From: Pedobacter petrophilus
GTDB lineage: Bacteria > Bacteroidota > Bacteroidia > Sphingobacteriales > Sphingobacteriaceae
NCBI RefSeq assembly: GCF_009674725.1
Contig: NZ_WKKH01000010.1
Location: 83,683 to 147,682, forward strand
DNA: 64,000 bases
Direction of reading: 5' to 3'
Every line of letters starts with the position of its first letter. Positions within the stretch are counted from its first letter, which is position 1. Made by a program: the position numbers and the translations under genes. The notes below the pieces were generated by a model. The model saw only the letters and a program-made list of their open reading frames with translations, was not told where the DNA came from and made no database searches. Shown here piece after piece: positions 29,038 to 37,508 of this stretch.

Positions 29038-29646
29038 TTATTCCATCATAAAAACCTCAGCCAGTGGATTAAAAAGATAAATCCGTTTATCATCCAGGCA
29101 CACACATCGATATCGCTTTCTAATTCTTTCACCTTTGGTAAACCTTCTGCCATCTTTAATTTTGAAGTTGGTATCAACTGGTAGTTGCTCGAGATGCAAA
29201 GTTTCTACCTTTTTTGAATCGTATTTTTTTAAGGCTCTTGATAAATGCAAATCGGAACAACTGGAGGCTGCCGGATTGGACATATAATTATCAATTGCCC
29301 GATGAATATCTTCAGGAAAAATATTCATTTCAAAAAACGGAACCATCATTCTTTGAAAATTCTTCTTCCACTCCAAACCATGGGGTTTCACTTTGTTTTT
29401 AAAATCGTTCCAGGTGAGTAAATGTGCAAATTCATGCACTGTGGTAACTAAAAAAGCGTAATGGTTAAGATTATAATTTACAGAAATCCGATGGCCCTTA
29501 TCACGGTAAGGATGGCGATAATCACCTAATTTCGTTGAACGTGTTTTAGCGATTTTAAATTCACATTGAAAATAATCTATCCATTTTGCAATTAGCGAGG
29601 CAGCTTCTCCAGGCATGTACTGTGCTAAAACGTTAACTTTCTCCAT
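29038..29646 (-). CDS. SprT-like zinc metalloprotease-fold protein
   Basis: 202 residues. The zinc motif HEFAH with following LLTWNDF, and the distant PHGLEWKKNF, match SprT/Spartan-like domains; the C-terminal RYRCVCLDDKR lacks a full zinc-ribbon set. SprT proteins resemble DNA-protein crosslink proteases, but the role in bacteria is uncertain. It is followed on the same strand by nothing obvious, and preceded by the GxxExxY gene. Confidence 0.85.
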   Translation of the reverse strand: MEKVNVLAQYMPGEAASLIAKWIDYFQCEFKIAKTRSTKLGDYRHPYRDKGHRISVNYNLNHYAFLVTTVHEFAHLLTWNDFKNKVKPHGLEWKKNFQRMMVPFFEMNIFPEDIHRAIDNYMSNPAASSCSDLHLSRALKKYDSKKVETLHLEQLPVDTNFKIKDGRRFTKGERIRKRYRCVCLDDKRIYLFNPLAEVFMME

Positions 29647-29693
29647 TTTAACCGCAAAGTTCGCAAAGTTTTTCGCAAAGAGAAGAAGAAAAG

Positions 29694-30071
29694 TTATAGT
29701 CCATTTACAACTCGTTTCAATCCATCCTTCAAACGATTAACATTAAAATTCATGAGTAGCCCCAATTTATAATTTCCCAACTTCATATAAGTCAAAGTTT
29801 GAGCCAGGTGAATATCGTTTAAAGCCTCAACACTTTTTAATTCCAAAACTAATCTGTTCTCAACTAATATATCAATTCTATATCCACAATTTAACCTAAC
29901 ATCCTCAAAAATCAGAGGCATAGCCTTTTCTTTTTCGACAAACAGACCGGATTTGGCAATTTTGTAAAATAAACACTCTTGGTATGCACGCTCTAATAAA
30001 CCCGGACCTAAAGCATTATGAACTTCAATTCCTAAACCAATCACTATTTTTGATAATTCATTCTCATCCAT
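29694..30071 (-). CDS. GxxExxY protein
   Basis: 125 residues. The family motif G-P-G-L-L-E-R-A-Y-Q-E-C-L lies near residues 22-34, giving GLLERAY for GxxExxY, followed by a nuclease-like core with YRIDILVENRLVLELKSVE (a PD-(D/E)xK-type D...ExK arrangement). The function is unknown; a role in nucleic-acid processing is inferred from the fold only. It is flanked directly by a 62-63 bp tandem repeat. Confidence 0.88.
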   Translation of the reverse strand: MDENELSKIVIGLGIEVHNALGPGLLERAYQECLFYKIAKSGLFVEKEKAMPLIFEDVRLNCGYRIDILVENRLVLELKSVEALNDIHLAQTLTYMKLGNYKLGLLMNFNVNRLKDGLKRVVNGL

Positions 30072-30077
30072 ATTCTA

Positions 30078-30378
30078 ATTAGCTTTATGTTCTGTGCGCT
30101 TTTTCTTTTTATTCTTTGCGGTTAACCCCCTCGACTGAAATTAGCTTTGCGTTCTTTGCGCTTTTTTCTCTGCATTCTCTGCGGTTAACCCCCTCGACTG
30201 AAATTAGCTTTGCGTTCTTTGCGCTTTTTTCTCTGCATTCTCTGCGGTTAACCCCTAGACTGAAATTAGCTTTGCGTTCTTTGCGCTTTTTTCTCTGCAT
30301 TCTTTGCGGTTAACCCCTAGACTGAAATTAGCTTTGCGTTCTTTGCGCTTTTTTCTCTGCATTCTTTGCGGTTAACCC
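30078..30378. repeat. Tandem repeat, 62-63 bp unit, about five copies
   Basis: Units each contain TAGCTTTGCGTTCTTTGCGC, TCTCTGCATTC and GCGGTTAACCCC. The string GACTGAAATTAGC recurs at 30133, 30196, 30258 and 30320, giving spacings of 63, 62 and 62 bp, with a degenerate first copy before them. Later copies share TTTGCGG whereas two middle ones have TCTGCGG, indicating local duplication. It has no unique spacers, so it is not CRISPR. Open frames on both strands across it are artefacts. Confidence 0.9.
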
Positions 30379-30384
30379 AAATGC

Positions 30385-32652
30385 TTATTCTTCCGATGGA
30401 AACAACGAAGCCAGTACCATTTTAATTTCTCCAAAAGAATAATCCTTCCCTAAAAACTCCCGGATCGTTGCCATAGATTTCGTTTTCTGGCTCTCTACCG
30501 CATCACTGATATTCTTAATTTTATTTGACTTAACCAATTTAGAAACATCCACTTGCTGCGTAGAAACATAGTAAGCTAAATGCCCCTCAATAGTTCCGAC
30601 TGAAAAACCGCGTTCCTTTGCTATTTCTTCCAGTGTTTTTCCCTGTTCATAAAGTTCAAAACTGACGAGCTTCGTATCAATTTTCGGCTCCTTCTTTTTC
30701 TTCTCAACTGCTGATTTTACTTTAAGCGTTTCGCCTTTCAGCTGAATGGCCTTTTGTAATTGTTGATTCCGTTCGGAAATATTCAATAACGCATCGGTAT
30801 CTGCTTTACTAAATTCCTTCCCATCAATAATGGCCTGCAACAGCGCTTTACTTTTATGAATTTTTTTAAGCTGTTCATATACCAGAATCTCCAATTCCAG
30901 TAATTCAGTTAAATAAGTCTTAACTTGTTTTTCTTGCTTTATAGTTTCAATATGGTTCAATAGCCGATCTGAAACCCCTTTAATTAACGGACTAAAGTAT
31001 TTCAATGCAGCTCCTACCCTTTTTGAAACATTAAATAACGTATGCTCTGTCTGCGCTACGAACAGCCCCTTTAACTGATTAATAAATGTATCTCCAGTAG
31101 CAGCAATTTTTTGGAAATCTCGATAAAGTTCCATTGTCCAATCATCATAATGCTGCTTGGTTGATTTTTCTCCTTTATCAAAAGTCTGAACATGCTCTTT
31201 CATGTAATAGCGAACCAGATTTAAATCAAAGGCCCCTAATAAATAAGTCCTGATAAAATCGTAGCTCTCAAAACTGATCTGCTGATTGAGCACATCGTTA
31301 GTCTGCTTGGTTTTAGAGAAGTAATGGATATTCTGATCCTGCTGCAGACCTGTTTCCCTTAAATGCGAAGTTAAAACCAAACCATTTAGTGAACGCAAGC
31401 GCGAAAGTGCAACATAAGCCTGGCCCGGTGCAAAAGCATCACCAATATCAATAATCGCTTTATCAAAAGTCAGACCCTGACTTTTATGTACCGTGATTGC
31501 CCAAGCCAGTTTAATCGGATATTGCACGAAAGAGCCGGCAACATTTTCAGCAATTTCATTAGTTGCTTCGTTCAATTTATATTTTACATTCTCCCAGGTA
31601 TATGGAGAAACGGTTATGACTGTTTTTTCCTCCGGAAGTTCTATTTCGATTACATCCTTTTCAATATGATGCACTACTCCTATTTTGCCGTTGTAATAAC
31701 GCTTTTCAGCTGTCATATCATTTTTAATGAACATAATCTGAGCCCCTACTTTAAGCTCCAGGCTTTTATCGTTTGGATACGCATACTCATTAAAATCACC
31801 GGTAATTTTAGCATCGAAGAAATAAGATTTTGTCTTTAGTTGCGTTAGCCGTTCCCGGTTAATGGTATCAGCTTTATTGTTATGTGTGGTTAGGGTAATG
31901 TAGTTATCATCAGCCTGAGGTTTAAAATCCTGCTTAAAATGTTGCCTCAATAAAGCAGTATCTTCTGCCGTAATCTGGTTATTGCGAAGATTATTTAACA
32001 AGTCAATAAATACCGAATCATCCTGGCGATAGATTTTATCCAACTCAATATACACTGGTGGGCTATCCTTCAACGCATGGGCATCAAAAAAATAAATGCT
32101 TTTATAAAAACCAGCCATCACCCGCCATTCATCATTTTTAACTACGGGCGGTAACTGATGTAAATCGCCAATAAAAAGCAGCTGAACCCCTCCAAAAGGA
32201 ACATTTCTATTTCTGCGAATGTAGCGCAAAGTAAAATCAATGGCATCAAGCATATCCGCACGCAGCATACTTACCTCATCAATTACCAGCAATTCCAACT
32301 CCTGAATCATACGCCTTTTATTGCCTTGCATATTTAAATGCTTCACAATTGTTCTAGGTGTATTAAAGTTAAAAGTGATATTCTGGTTAATAATATTTGT
32401 TGCAGCATCTGGAAAGAATGCACCAAAAGGCAACTGAAAAAGCGAATGGATGGTGACCCCTGATGCATTAATTGCAGCAATCCCAGTTGGCGCGCAAATC
32501 ACTGCTTTTTTGTGCGTAAGCTGGATTAATTTTCGCAGAAAGGTCGTTTTACCTGTACCTGCTTTTCCTGTCAAGAAAACGTGCTTTGATGTATAATTTA
32601 CAAATTTCGCCGCAATTTCTGCTGGCATAGATGTTTCTTCTAATTCTGGCAT
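30385..32652 (-). CDS. PIF1/RecD2-like helicase with C-terminal HTH
   Basis: 755 residues. The N-terminal ATPase has Walker A GKAGTGKTT (residues 34-42 region), Walker B VIDEVSML and later superfamily 1B motifs including HKSQGLTFDKAIID and YVALSR. The C-terminal third carries a helical domain and a winged-helix-like segment LEEIAKERGFSVGTIEGHLAYYV, as in Bacteroidota helicases annotated HTH-domain proteins. It probably unwinds DNA 5' to 3', including structured DNA; the exact role is unknown. Standing alone, no operon partner. Confidence 0.88.
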   Translation of the reverse strand: MPELEETSMPAEIAAKFVNYTSKHVFLTGKAGTGKTTFLRKLIQLTHKKAVICAPTGIAAINASGVTIHSLFQLPFGAFFPDAATNIINQNITFNFNTPRTIVKHLNMQGNKRRMIQELELLVIDEVSMLRADMLDAIDFTLRYIRRNRNVPFGGVQLLFIGDLHQLPPVVKNDEWRVMAGFYKSIYFFDAHALKDSPPVYIELDKIYRQDDSVFIDLLNNLRNNQITAEDTALLRQHFKQDFKPQADDNYITLTTHNNKADTINRERLTQLKTKSYFFDAKITGDFNEYAYPNDKSLELKVGAQIMFIKNDMTAEKRYYNGKIGVVHHIEKDVIEIELPEEKTVITVSPYTWENVKYKLNEATNEIAENVAGSFVQYPIKLAWAITVHKSQGLTFDKAIIDIGDAFAPGQAYVALSRLRSLNGLVLTSHLRETGLQQDQNIHYFSKTKQTNDVLNQQISFESYDFIRTYLLGAFDLNLVRYYMKEHVQTFDKGEKSTKQHYDDWTMELYRDFQKIAATGDTFINQLKGLFVAQTEHTLFNVSKRVGAALKYFSPLIKGVSDRLLNHIETIKQEKQVKTYLTELLELEILVYEQLKKIHKSKALLQAIIDGKEFSKADTDALLNISERNQQLQKAIQLKGETLKVKSAVEKKKKEPKIDTKLVSFELYEQGKTLEEIAKERGFSVGTIEGHLAYYVSTQQVDVSKLVKSNKIKNISDAVESQKTKSMATIREFLGKDYSFGEIKMVLASLFPSEE

Positions 32653-32761
32653 TATTAAAAAAGTTTCGGTTGCTTAATTTTGAAGGGATAATTAAAGCTA
32701 ACAATTTTAGCACAAAAATAAGCATGATTTATAGAATTTCAGGATTATTTGAGTTTTTGAG

Positions 32762-32957
32762 TGTAGCCTTAGGTTCAACCCACAGCTTAATAATTAATTT
32801 AGTCCATTTTTTGCCATGGGTTAAAACCCATGGCAATATGAATTCAAACCCATTGCAGGTATTCAATTTCATCCTCGACAATATAACCTTAGGTTTCAAC
32901 CCAAGGTTAATGATCCAATTTTAATTCAAATGTCGTCATGGGTTGAAACCCAGGGCT
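32762..32957. repeat. Cluster of REP-like palindromes (GGGTTnAAACCC type)
   Basis: The 475-bp gap between the helicase gene and prfC holds four related palindromic elements. The clearest is TTGCCATGGGTT-AA-AACCCATGGCAA at 32811-32836, a 12-bp perfect stem. Others are near 32766-32785 (GCCTTAGGTTCAACCC), 32885-32908 (AACCTT...AAGGTT with inner GGTT-TC-AACC) and 32938-32957 (CATGGGTTGAAACCC). They share the GGGTT/AACCC core and differ in their arms. No gene is visible in the gap. Confidence 0.8.
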
Positions 32958-33030
32958 GGAAATATATTTACACCCAGACTGGCAGCACAATTATAACTTG
33001 CCCTTAATTAAACAATTAACCAGTTTTTCT

Positions 33031-33038
33031 TATCTTTG
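33031..33038 (+). promoter_or_regulatory. Predicted -7 box upstream of prfC
   Basis: TATCTTTG, a full TAnnTTTG match, about 90 bp before the prfC ATG. A TTG suited to the -33 box is not obvious at the usual spacing. The resulting leader would be around 85 nt. Confidence 0.45.
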
Positions 33039-33127
33039 CAGCCTGATGAAACAAAATTATTCAAATAATATCGCAGTTAAATTCCTTTAACCAGGTTTCA
33101 TCGCCCTTTTTTACCCAAAATTTTATT

Positions 33128-34711
33128 ATGCTTCACCCTGAAATAGAAAAACGTAAAACCTTTGCCATTATTAGTCACCCCGATGCGGGCAAGACCACTT
33201 TGACGGAAAAATTCCTTCTTTTTGGTGGTGCCATCAACACGGCTGGTGCAGTAAAACGTAACAAGGCAAATCAGAGCAATACTTCTGATTTTATGGAGAT
33301 TGAGAAACAACGTGGGATTTCGGTTGCAACCTCGGTAATGGGTTTTGAATATAGCGGCAAACGCATCAATATTCTTGATACACCAGGTCACAAGGATTTC
33401 GCTGAAGATACTTACCGAACTTTATCGGCGGTAGATAGTGTTATTTTAGTGGTAGATTGTGTGAAGGGTGTTGAGGAGCAAACGGAAAAACTAATGTCTG
33501 TTTGCAGAATGCGGAACACACCGGTAATTATTTTCATCAATAAAATGGATAGAGAAGGTAAGGACGCTTACGATTTATTAGATGAGATTGAGGAAAAACT
33601 AAACATTAGCTTGTGTCCGCTTTCATGGCCTATCGGTCAGGGACATACATTTAAAGGTGTTTACAGCATTTATAACAAGCATTTAAATTTATTCAATTCA
33701 GATAAAACTAAAGTAACTGATTCGGTTGTAGCGGCAAACGACCTGAATGATCCATCATTGTTAAATTACCTTAAAGAAAACGAAATCAACAACTTAAAAG
33801 ACGATGTTGAGCTGGTTGACGGTATTTATGGTAAAATCGATAAAGATTTATATACGGAGGGTTTAGTTGCACCTGTATTTTTTGGAAGTGCAATCAACAA
33901 CTTCGGAATCAAAGAACTTTTGGACACTTTTATTGATATCGCTCCAAGTCCACGTCAACGTGAGGCCGAGGAACGTGATGTATTGGTGGATGAGAAAAAT
34001 TTCAGCGGATTTGTATTTAAAATCCACGCAAACTTAGACCCTAAACACCGCGACAGAATTGCCTTCCTGAGGATCTGTTCTGGTAAATTTGAAAGAAACA
34101 AATTTTATTACCACACCCGGCAGGATAAGAAATTAAAGTTCTCTAATCCGATGGATTTTATGGCCAATGAGAAAAGCATTGTGGAAGAAGCCTGGCCAGG
34201 TGATGTTGTTGGTTTATATGATAGCGGAAACTTCAAAATCGGCGATACGCTAACTGAGGGCGAGAAATTACAGTTTAAAGGAATCCCAAGTTTCTCTCCG
34301 TCTATCTTTAAAGAGGTAGAAAATATGGATCCGATGCGCACCAAGCAATTGGAAAAAGGAATTGAGCAGCTCACTGATGAAGGAGTGGCGCAATTATTTG
34401 TGATGCAACCTGGAAATAGAAAAGTAATTGGCGCAGTTGGTGAACTTCAGTTCGAAGTGATTAATTTCCGTTTAGAACATGAATACGGTGCTAAATGTCG
34501 TTTCAGAACATTAAGTTATACGCGCTCTAGCTGGGTAACATCATCCGACAGGAAAAAACTGGAAGAGTTTGTAAAGCGTAAACAACAGCATATTGGCTTC
34601 GATAAAGAGGCAAACCCCGTGTATTTAGCCGATAGCGAATACATGATCAACCTAACAAAACAAGATTACCCAGATATAGAATTCCATAAAACGAGCGAGT
34701 TTAAGAGTTAG
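33128..34711 (+). CDS. prfC: Peptide chain release factor 3
   Basis: 527 residues. RF3 is the GTPase that removes RF1/RF2 from the ribosome after termination. G-domain motifs: G1 [12 protein letters not shown], switch regions with [10 protein letters not shown]3 DTPGHKDF, G4 NKMDRE. The RF3-specific C-terminal domain ([18 protein letters not shown] [11 protein letters not shown]) is present. A single gene with its own promoter. Confidence 0.97.
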   Translation: MLHPEIEKRKTFAIISHPDAGKTTLTEKFLLFGGAINTAGAVKRNKANQSNTSDFMEIEKQRGISVATSVMGFEYSGKRINILDTPGHKDFAEDTYRTLSAVDSVILVVDCVKGVEEQTEKLMSVCRMRNTPVIIFINKMDREGKDAYDLLDEIEEKLNISLCPLSWPIGQGHTFKGVYSIYNKHLNLFNSDKTKVTDSVVAANDLNDPSLLNYLKENEINNLKDDVELVDGIYGKIDKDLYTEGLVAPVFFGSAINNFGIKELLDTFIDIAPSPRQREAEERDVLVDEKNFSGFVFKIHANLDPKHRDRIAFLRICSGKFERNKFYYHTRQDKKLKFSNPMDFMANEKSIVEEAWPGDVVGLYDSGNFKIGDTLTEGEKLQFKGIPSFSPSIFKEVENMDPMRTKQLEKGIEQLTDEGVAQLFVMQPGNRKVIGAVGELQFEVINFRLEHEYGAKCRFRTLSYTRSSWVTSSDRKKLEEFVKRKQQHIGFDKEANPVYLADSEYMINLTKQDYPDIEFHKTSEFKS

Positions 34712-34758
34712 AAGGAGTCTAAAGTCATAAGTTATTAGTCAAGAGTCAATCGCGATGC

Positions 34759-34790
34759 AAACCTCTCAGGTTTTAAAACCTGAGGGGTTT
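34759..34790. repeat. REP-like palindrome (AAACCTC...GAGGTTT family), copy 1
   Basis: AAACCTCTCAGGTTTT followed by its near-complement AAAACCTGAGGGGTTT: a 16-bp hairpin with one T-G pair. It lies after prfC and could act as a terminator. Related copies are at 35892-35929 and 46311-46343. Confidence 0.75.
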
Positions 34791-34841
34791 GTCGTTTTTC
34801 ATAAACAGCTATAAGCATTAAAACTGTAGATTTGAGTATCT

Positions 34842-35807
34842 ATGAAAAAAATAAATCTTTATTATCTAGCCTTAAGCCTATTTCTATTTTCAACGGCCTG
34901 TAAAAAGACGACACCAGATGTTGTTACAATCCCCCCTTCAGAAAAAGACAAAATAACATCAGTAACTTGGAAATTTAATTCTTTCATAGCAGATGGGCAG
35001 AATGTATCACAGATTTATCCTGGAGCAATATTAAGCATCAAGCAAAATGGCAACAACCTTGAAATGATTTCTTTACAAAATCAATATACTGCATTACCTA
35101 TTACAGCATCAACATCAATTACTGGTTTGGGAAACCCAAGCTTTAAGGATATTCCTTCTTCTGATAAAATATATAATTATATTAAAAGCTTAAGCATCAA
35201 AAATCAATCTTTTAGCTATGCTTATACAGAAGATGAATTTAAGGACTATAATTTAATAAAATATTTCTTATCAAATAATAACGATGTAAAATCTATTTTC
35301 GAGAATATTGGAATTAAAACCTCTACACGCATTACAAAAAAACATGCTGTTTACTTCTACTCGAACAACGAAAAGTTTTCACTTGATATGAACCTCCCGA
35401 AAAAAACAGAATTGTTATCAATAGCTGATGTAGAGGCGATAAATACGGGCAAAAACGTGTATTACATTGATGGTGTGGGCTACGGTAATAACAGTTTAAT
35501 TTTAGCGGAAGCTGATGCCGATTTTGCAACTTTGAAAAATGCCTTAAAAGCTGTACTTGAGAAAAGAGTTTTAACTGAAGTTCAAGCGCAGGCGATGAGC
35601 AATGCCAAGGTAACTTTTTATGCGAGAGCCGGAGGCAAAGAGTCGTTCATTAAAATAGCTAATACTTTAGATGAAGTAAAGTCTATCCTACCAGATTTTG
35701 AAGCATTTAATAACGCAGCTACTTCATATCCCATCTCCTATTCACTTCGCTCTGTAAAAGATTTTGTTATGTTTAACCAAAGTATTACACTTAATGTGAT
35801 TATATAG
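34842..35807 (+). CDS. Hypothetical lipoprotein
   Basis: 321 residues. The signal peptide ends FSTACKK with the lipidated cysteine at residue 20. The first 120 mature residues (SVTWKFNSFIADGQNV, GAILSIKQNGNNLEM) look like a small lipocalin-like strand set; the second half contains YFYSNNEKFSLDMNLPKK and a repeating helical pattern. I do not recognise a family. It stands alone between two REP-like palindromes. Confidence 0.7.
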   Translation: MKKINLYYLALSLFLFSTACKKTTPDVVTIPPSEKDKITSVTWKFNSFIADGQNVSQIYPGAILSIKQNGNNLEMISLQNQYTALPITASTSITGLGNPSFKDIPSSDKIYNYIKSLSIKNQSFSYAYTEDEFKDYNLIKYFLSNNNDVKSIFENIGIKTSTRITKKHAVYFYSNNEKFSLDMNLPKKTELLSIADVEAINTGKNVYYIDGVGYGNNSLILAEADADFATLKNALKAVLEKRVLTEVQAQAMSNAKVTFYARAGGKESFIKIANTLDEVKSILPDFEAFNNAATSYPISYSLRSVKDFVMFNQSITLNVII

Positions 35808-35891
35808 AATTTATATCCTAAAAATAATATTTTTTCATAATAAGTCCCTTAATACTATTATATGAGACTGTTAGATGAATTAAATCACGAT

Positions 35892-35929
35892 ACAAACCTC
35901 GCACGTTTTTGAAACCTGCGAAGTTTTTT
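35892..35929. repeat. REP-like palindrome, copy 2 (degenerate)
   Basis: ACAAACCTCGCACGTTTTT with GAAACCTGCGAAGTTTTTT forms a hairpin with several mismatches and ends in T6 on the plus strand. It lies between the lipoprotein gene and the 3' end of the WYL regulator gene and may terminate both. Confidence 0.65.
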
Positions 35930-35956
35930 AATTAGAATAGCAGTTCCATCAGAATC

Positions 35957-36982
35957 TTAAATAACATTTTCAGGCACATATTTATGATAAACCTGCTCTA
36001 AACGTCTTTTGATTTTTGAAATCAGCAATCTTGGCTCAAGCACCTTAACGCATTCCCCAAAACCTAGTATTTCTCGTTCCAGTTCATAATTTAATACCAC
36101 ATCAATTCTAAAAATGGTTGTTTTATCATTTTTACTTACAAGTACTTGCGATGAATGCAAAGGCTTGGTTACAACATAAGGGGCATTCTCGTTATTAAAT
36201 TCCAGAATAACTTTATGTGCACGATCCCGTTCACTTTTAGTTACCCCGATTAAATCATCGTAATACCATTCGAAATCTACGCCCTGGTAACTGATAAATT
36301 CTTCATTCGGCAACTCCTGAAAGGCTTCAATCCTATCCAATGCCAGATTTAAGATTCCGTTGCGTTTTTTGGCCTTGCAAATCAAGAACCACCGGTTCCG
36401 ATACTCCTTTAACAGGTATGGAAAATAAATACCTTGCTGAGACTGCTGAGCCTTAAATGATTTATACTCTATTAACAGCGACCGCTTATTCAAAACGGCC
36501 TGATATAAAGGCGGAATACATTCTAGTCCCTTAACCAACTTATTGCTTTCTAACTGAATATTATTGCCACTTTGCCTGGTTGATTTGTAGAGATTATTTT
36601 CTAAACGTGCAATCATATCGCTCATTTCATCGAAATAATTAAAGGCGTTAAATTCCTTTAACACACCTACAATTTCTTTCATTTTATCAACATCAGCCTG
36701 ATTAATAGGTGCTTTTGTAATGCTGAAATTGGGGTCTTCGTAAGCATAAAACCGCTTATCTTTCACAATGATTGGCGCATTATAACCGAGCTTATCACTA
36801 CGCATCAACTGAATGTCTGCCTGAATGGTTCTTTTACTTACCCCACTTGTAATTCCTTCCAATTCATAAAGCGTTTCTGCAACCTTTTCAATAATGTCGT
36901 CCAGGCTCCATTTACGAAAACGATTTTTTAAGCAATCATCAATGGTTTTATATCTGATCAGGGCTAATTTATTTACAGCCAT
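35957..36982 (-). CDS. WYL-domain transcriptional regulator
   Basis: 341 residues. An N-terminal winged-helix region (about residues 1-75; GVSKRTIQADIQLMRSDKLG is the recognition part) is followed by a linker and a WYL domain near 160-330, recognisable from IEYKSF and PYLLKEYRNRWFLICKAKK (here the W-Y-L motif reads WFL). WYL domains bind nucleic-acid or nucleotide ligands and control DNA-damage and defence genes. The gene is divergent from the tRNA-like RNA/slipin/rtcB unit, with two operator-like repeats in between, so it probably senses an RNA signal and controls that unit. This role is inference. Confidence 0.88.
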   Translation of the reverse strand: MAVNKLALIRYKTIDDCLKNRFRKWSLDDIIEKVAETLYELEGITSGVSKRTIQADIQLMRSDKLGYNAPIIVKDKRFYAYEDPNFSITKAPINQADVDKMKEIVGVLKEFNAFNYFDEMSDMIARLENNLYKSTRQSGNNIQLESNKLVKGLECIPPLYQAVLNKRSLLIEYKSFKAQQSQQGIYFPYLLKEYRNRWFLICKAKKRNGILNLALDRIEAFQELPNEEFISYQGVDFEWYYDDLIGVTKSERDRAHKVILEFNNENAPYVVTKPLHSSQVLVSKNDKTTIFRIDVVLNYELEREILGFGECVKVLEPRLLISKIKRRLEQVYHKYVPENVI

Positions 36983-37054
36983 TTTGTAACGAATTTAAAT
37001 TTCTATTTTAAGGTTGGCATTTCAGCATGATTAAATATAGCAAAGTCTTGCCTT

Positions 37055-37077
37055 ACTACGCAATACAATCGCGCAGT
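37055..37077 (+). promoter_or_regulatory. Operator-like direct repeat, copy 1
   Basis: A 23-bp sequence ending in TCGCGCAGT. It matches copy 2 at 37156-37178 in 17 of 23 positions, including the GCAA block and the terminal TCGCGCAGT. The two lie 101 bp apart in the same orientation between the WYL gene and the RNA leader. The GC-rich cores stand out from very AT-rich flanks. Confidence 0.55.
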
Positions 37078-37155
37078 AAAGGTTCTTTTAGCGAATATTT
37101 TAATTTTATTTACCTGTAAGTCAGAATTTTAAAATAAATATTTAAAATAATTTTA

Positions 37156-37178
37156 ATTGCGCAAATCTGTCGCGCAGT
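37156..37178 (+). promoter_or_regulatory. Operator-like direct repeat, copy 2, next to a -7 box
   Basis: Second copy of the 23-bp repeat. It ends 8 bp before CATCTTTG (37187-37194), a 7-of-8 match to TAnnTTTG; no -33 TTG is at normal spacing. This is the layout expected for an activated promoter, with the WYL regulator as the obvious candidate binder. Confidence 0.5.
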
Positions 37179-37246
37179 GGTGGAGGCATCTTTGTAATGT
37201 TGGTTATGGCATTAGATTTAAATGTTCGCTTAACAAATATTAAACC

Positions 37247-37275
37247 CCTCGGTAGGCGAGTAATACCTGCTGAGG
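37247..37275 (+). other. RNA hairpin H1 (first copy of a repeated element)
   Basis: CCTCGGTAGG pairs with CCTGCTGAGG over ten positions (two G-U pairs) around a 9-nt loop. A diverged copy lies at 39004-39039 just before rtcB, sharing CCCTCGGT, AGG, GA, CCT, GGAT and AGTT blocks in the same order. No T-run follows, so it is not a simple terminator. Confidence 0.65.
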
Positions 37276-37319
37276 ATCAGTTCTTTGATAAAATATAATC
37301 ATCATATAAAGAAATTCTG

Positions 37320-37379
37320 ATGAAAATCAGGATGGCAACACTAAACAATGAATACCCATGGTTGTGGGTTTCTGTATAG
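37320..37379 (+). other. Possible 19-codon ORF in the RNA leader
   Basis: ATG at 37320 opens MKIRMATLNNEYPWLWVSV and stops at TAG. No clear ribosome-binding signal and no homologue known to me. It could be a leader peptide, but chance is equally likely. The hairpin at 37354-37369 overlaps it. Confidence 0.2.
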
Positions 37380-37434
37380 CCCCAAAGTATAAATTTTATA
37401 TTCTGGTACGAGTTGTAATAGATTGTCTAAACAC

Positions 37435-37501
37435 GTTGTGTGTCGTGGGTTCGAATCCCACTTCCGGGTAACCGGAATAGCTCAGGGGTTAGAGTAACAA
37501 C
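37435..37501 (+). ncRNA. Circularly permuted tRNA-like unit A
   Basis: Read in order: 3' anticodon strand GTTGT (37435-37439), 5-nt variable loop GTGTC, T arm GTGGG-TTCGAAT-CCCAC (37445-37461), 3' acceptor strand TTCCGG (37462-37467), tetraloop GTAA, 5' acceptor strand CCGGAA (37472-37477), TA (positions 8-9), D arm GCTC-AGGGGTTA-GAGT (37480-37495), A26, 5' anticodon strand ACAAC (37497-37501). All stems pair fully (6-bp acceptor, 5-bp T, 4-bp D with one G-U, 5-bp anticodon). U8, A14, G15-C48, GG in the D loop, A21 and the TTCGAAT loop are canonical. The acceptor is closed by a GNRA tetraloop and the free ends fall in the anticodon loop, so it mimics a tRNA cut in the anticodon and cannot be aminoacylated as drawn. 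Confidence 0.82.
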
Positions 37502-37508
37502 CAAATAT

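Noticed and set aside
30109..30313. Open frames on both strands with repeated residues (NRRECREKSAKNAKLIS)
   Set aside because: They are translations of the 62-63 bp tandem repeat and lack independent support.
30078..30378. CRISPR array
   Set aside because: Units are contiguous with no unique spacers, and no cas genes are present.
37150..37200. Sigma-54 promoter, as used by enterobacterial rtcBA
   Set aside because: No TGGCAC-N5-TTGC match near the RNA leader, and no sigma-54 activator gene in the window.
37197..37298. A small protein with a GroES-like beginning (NIKPLGRRVIPAE)
   Set aside because: Too short for GroES, and the same nucleotide element recurs before rtcB with stops in the frame, so the conservation is at RNA level.
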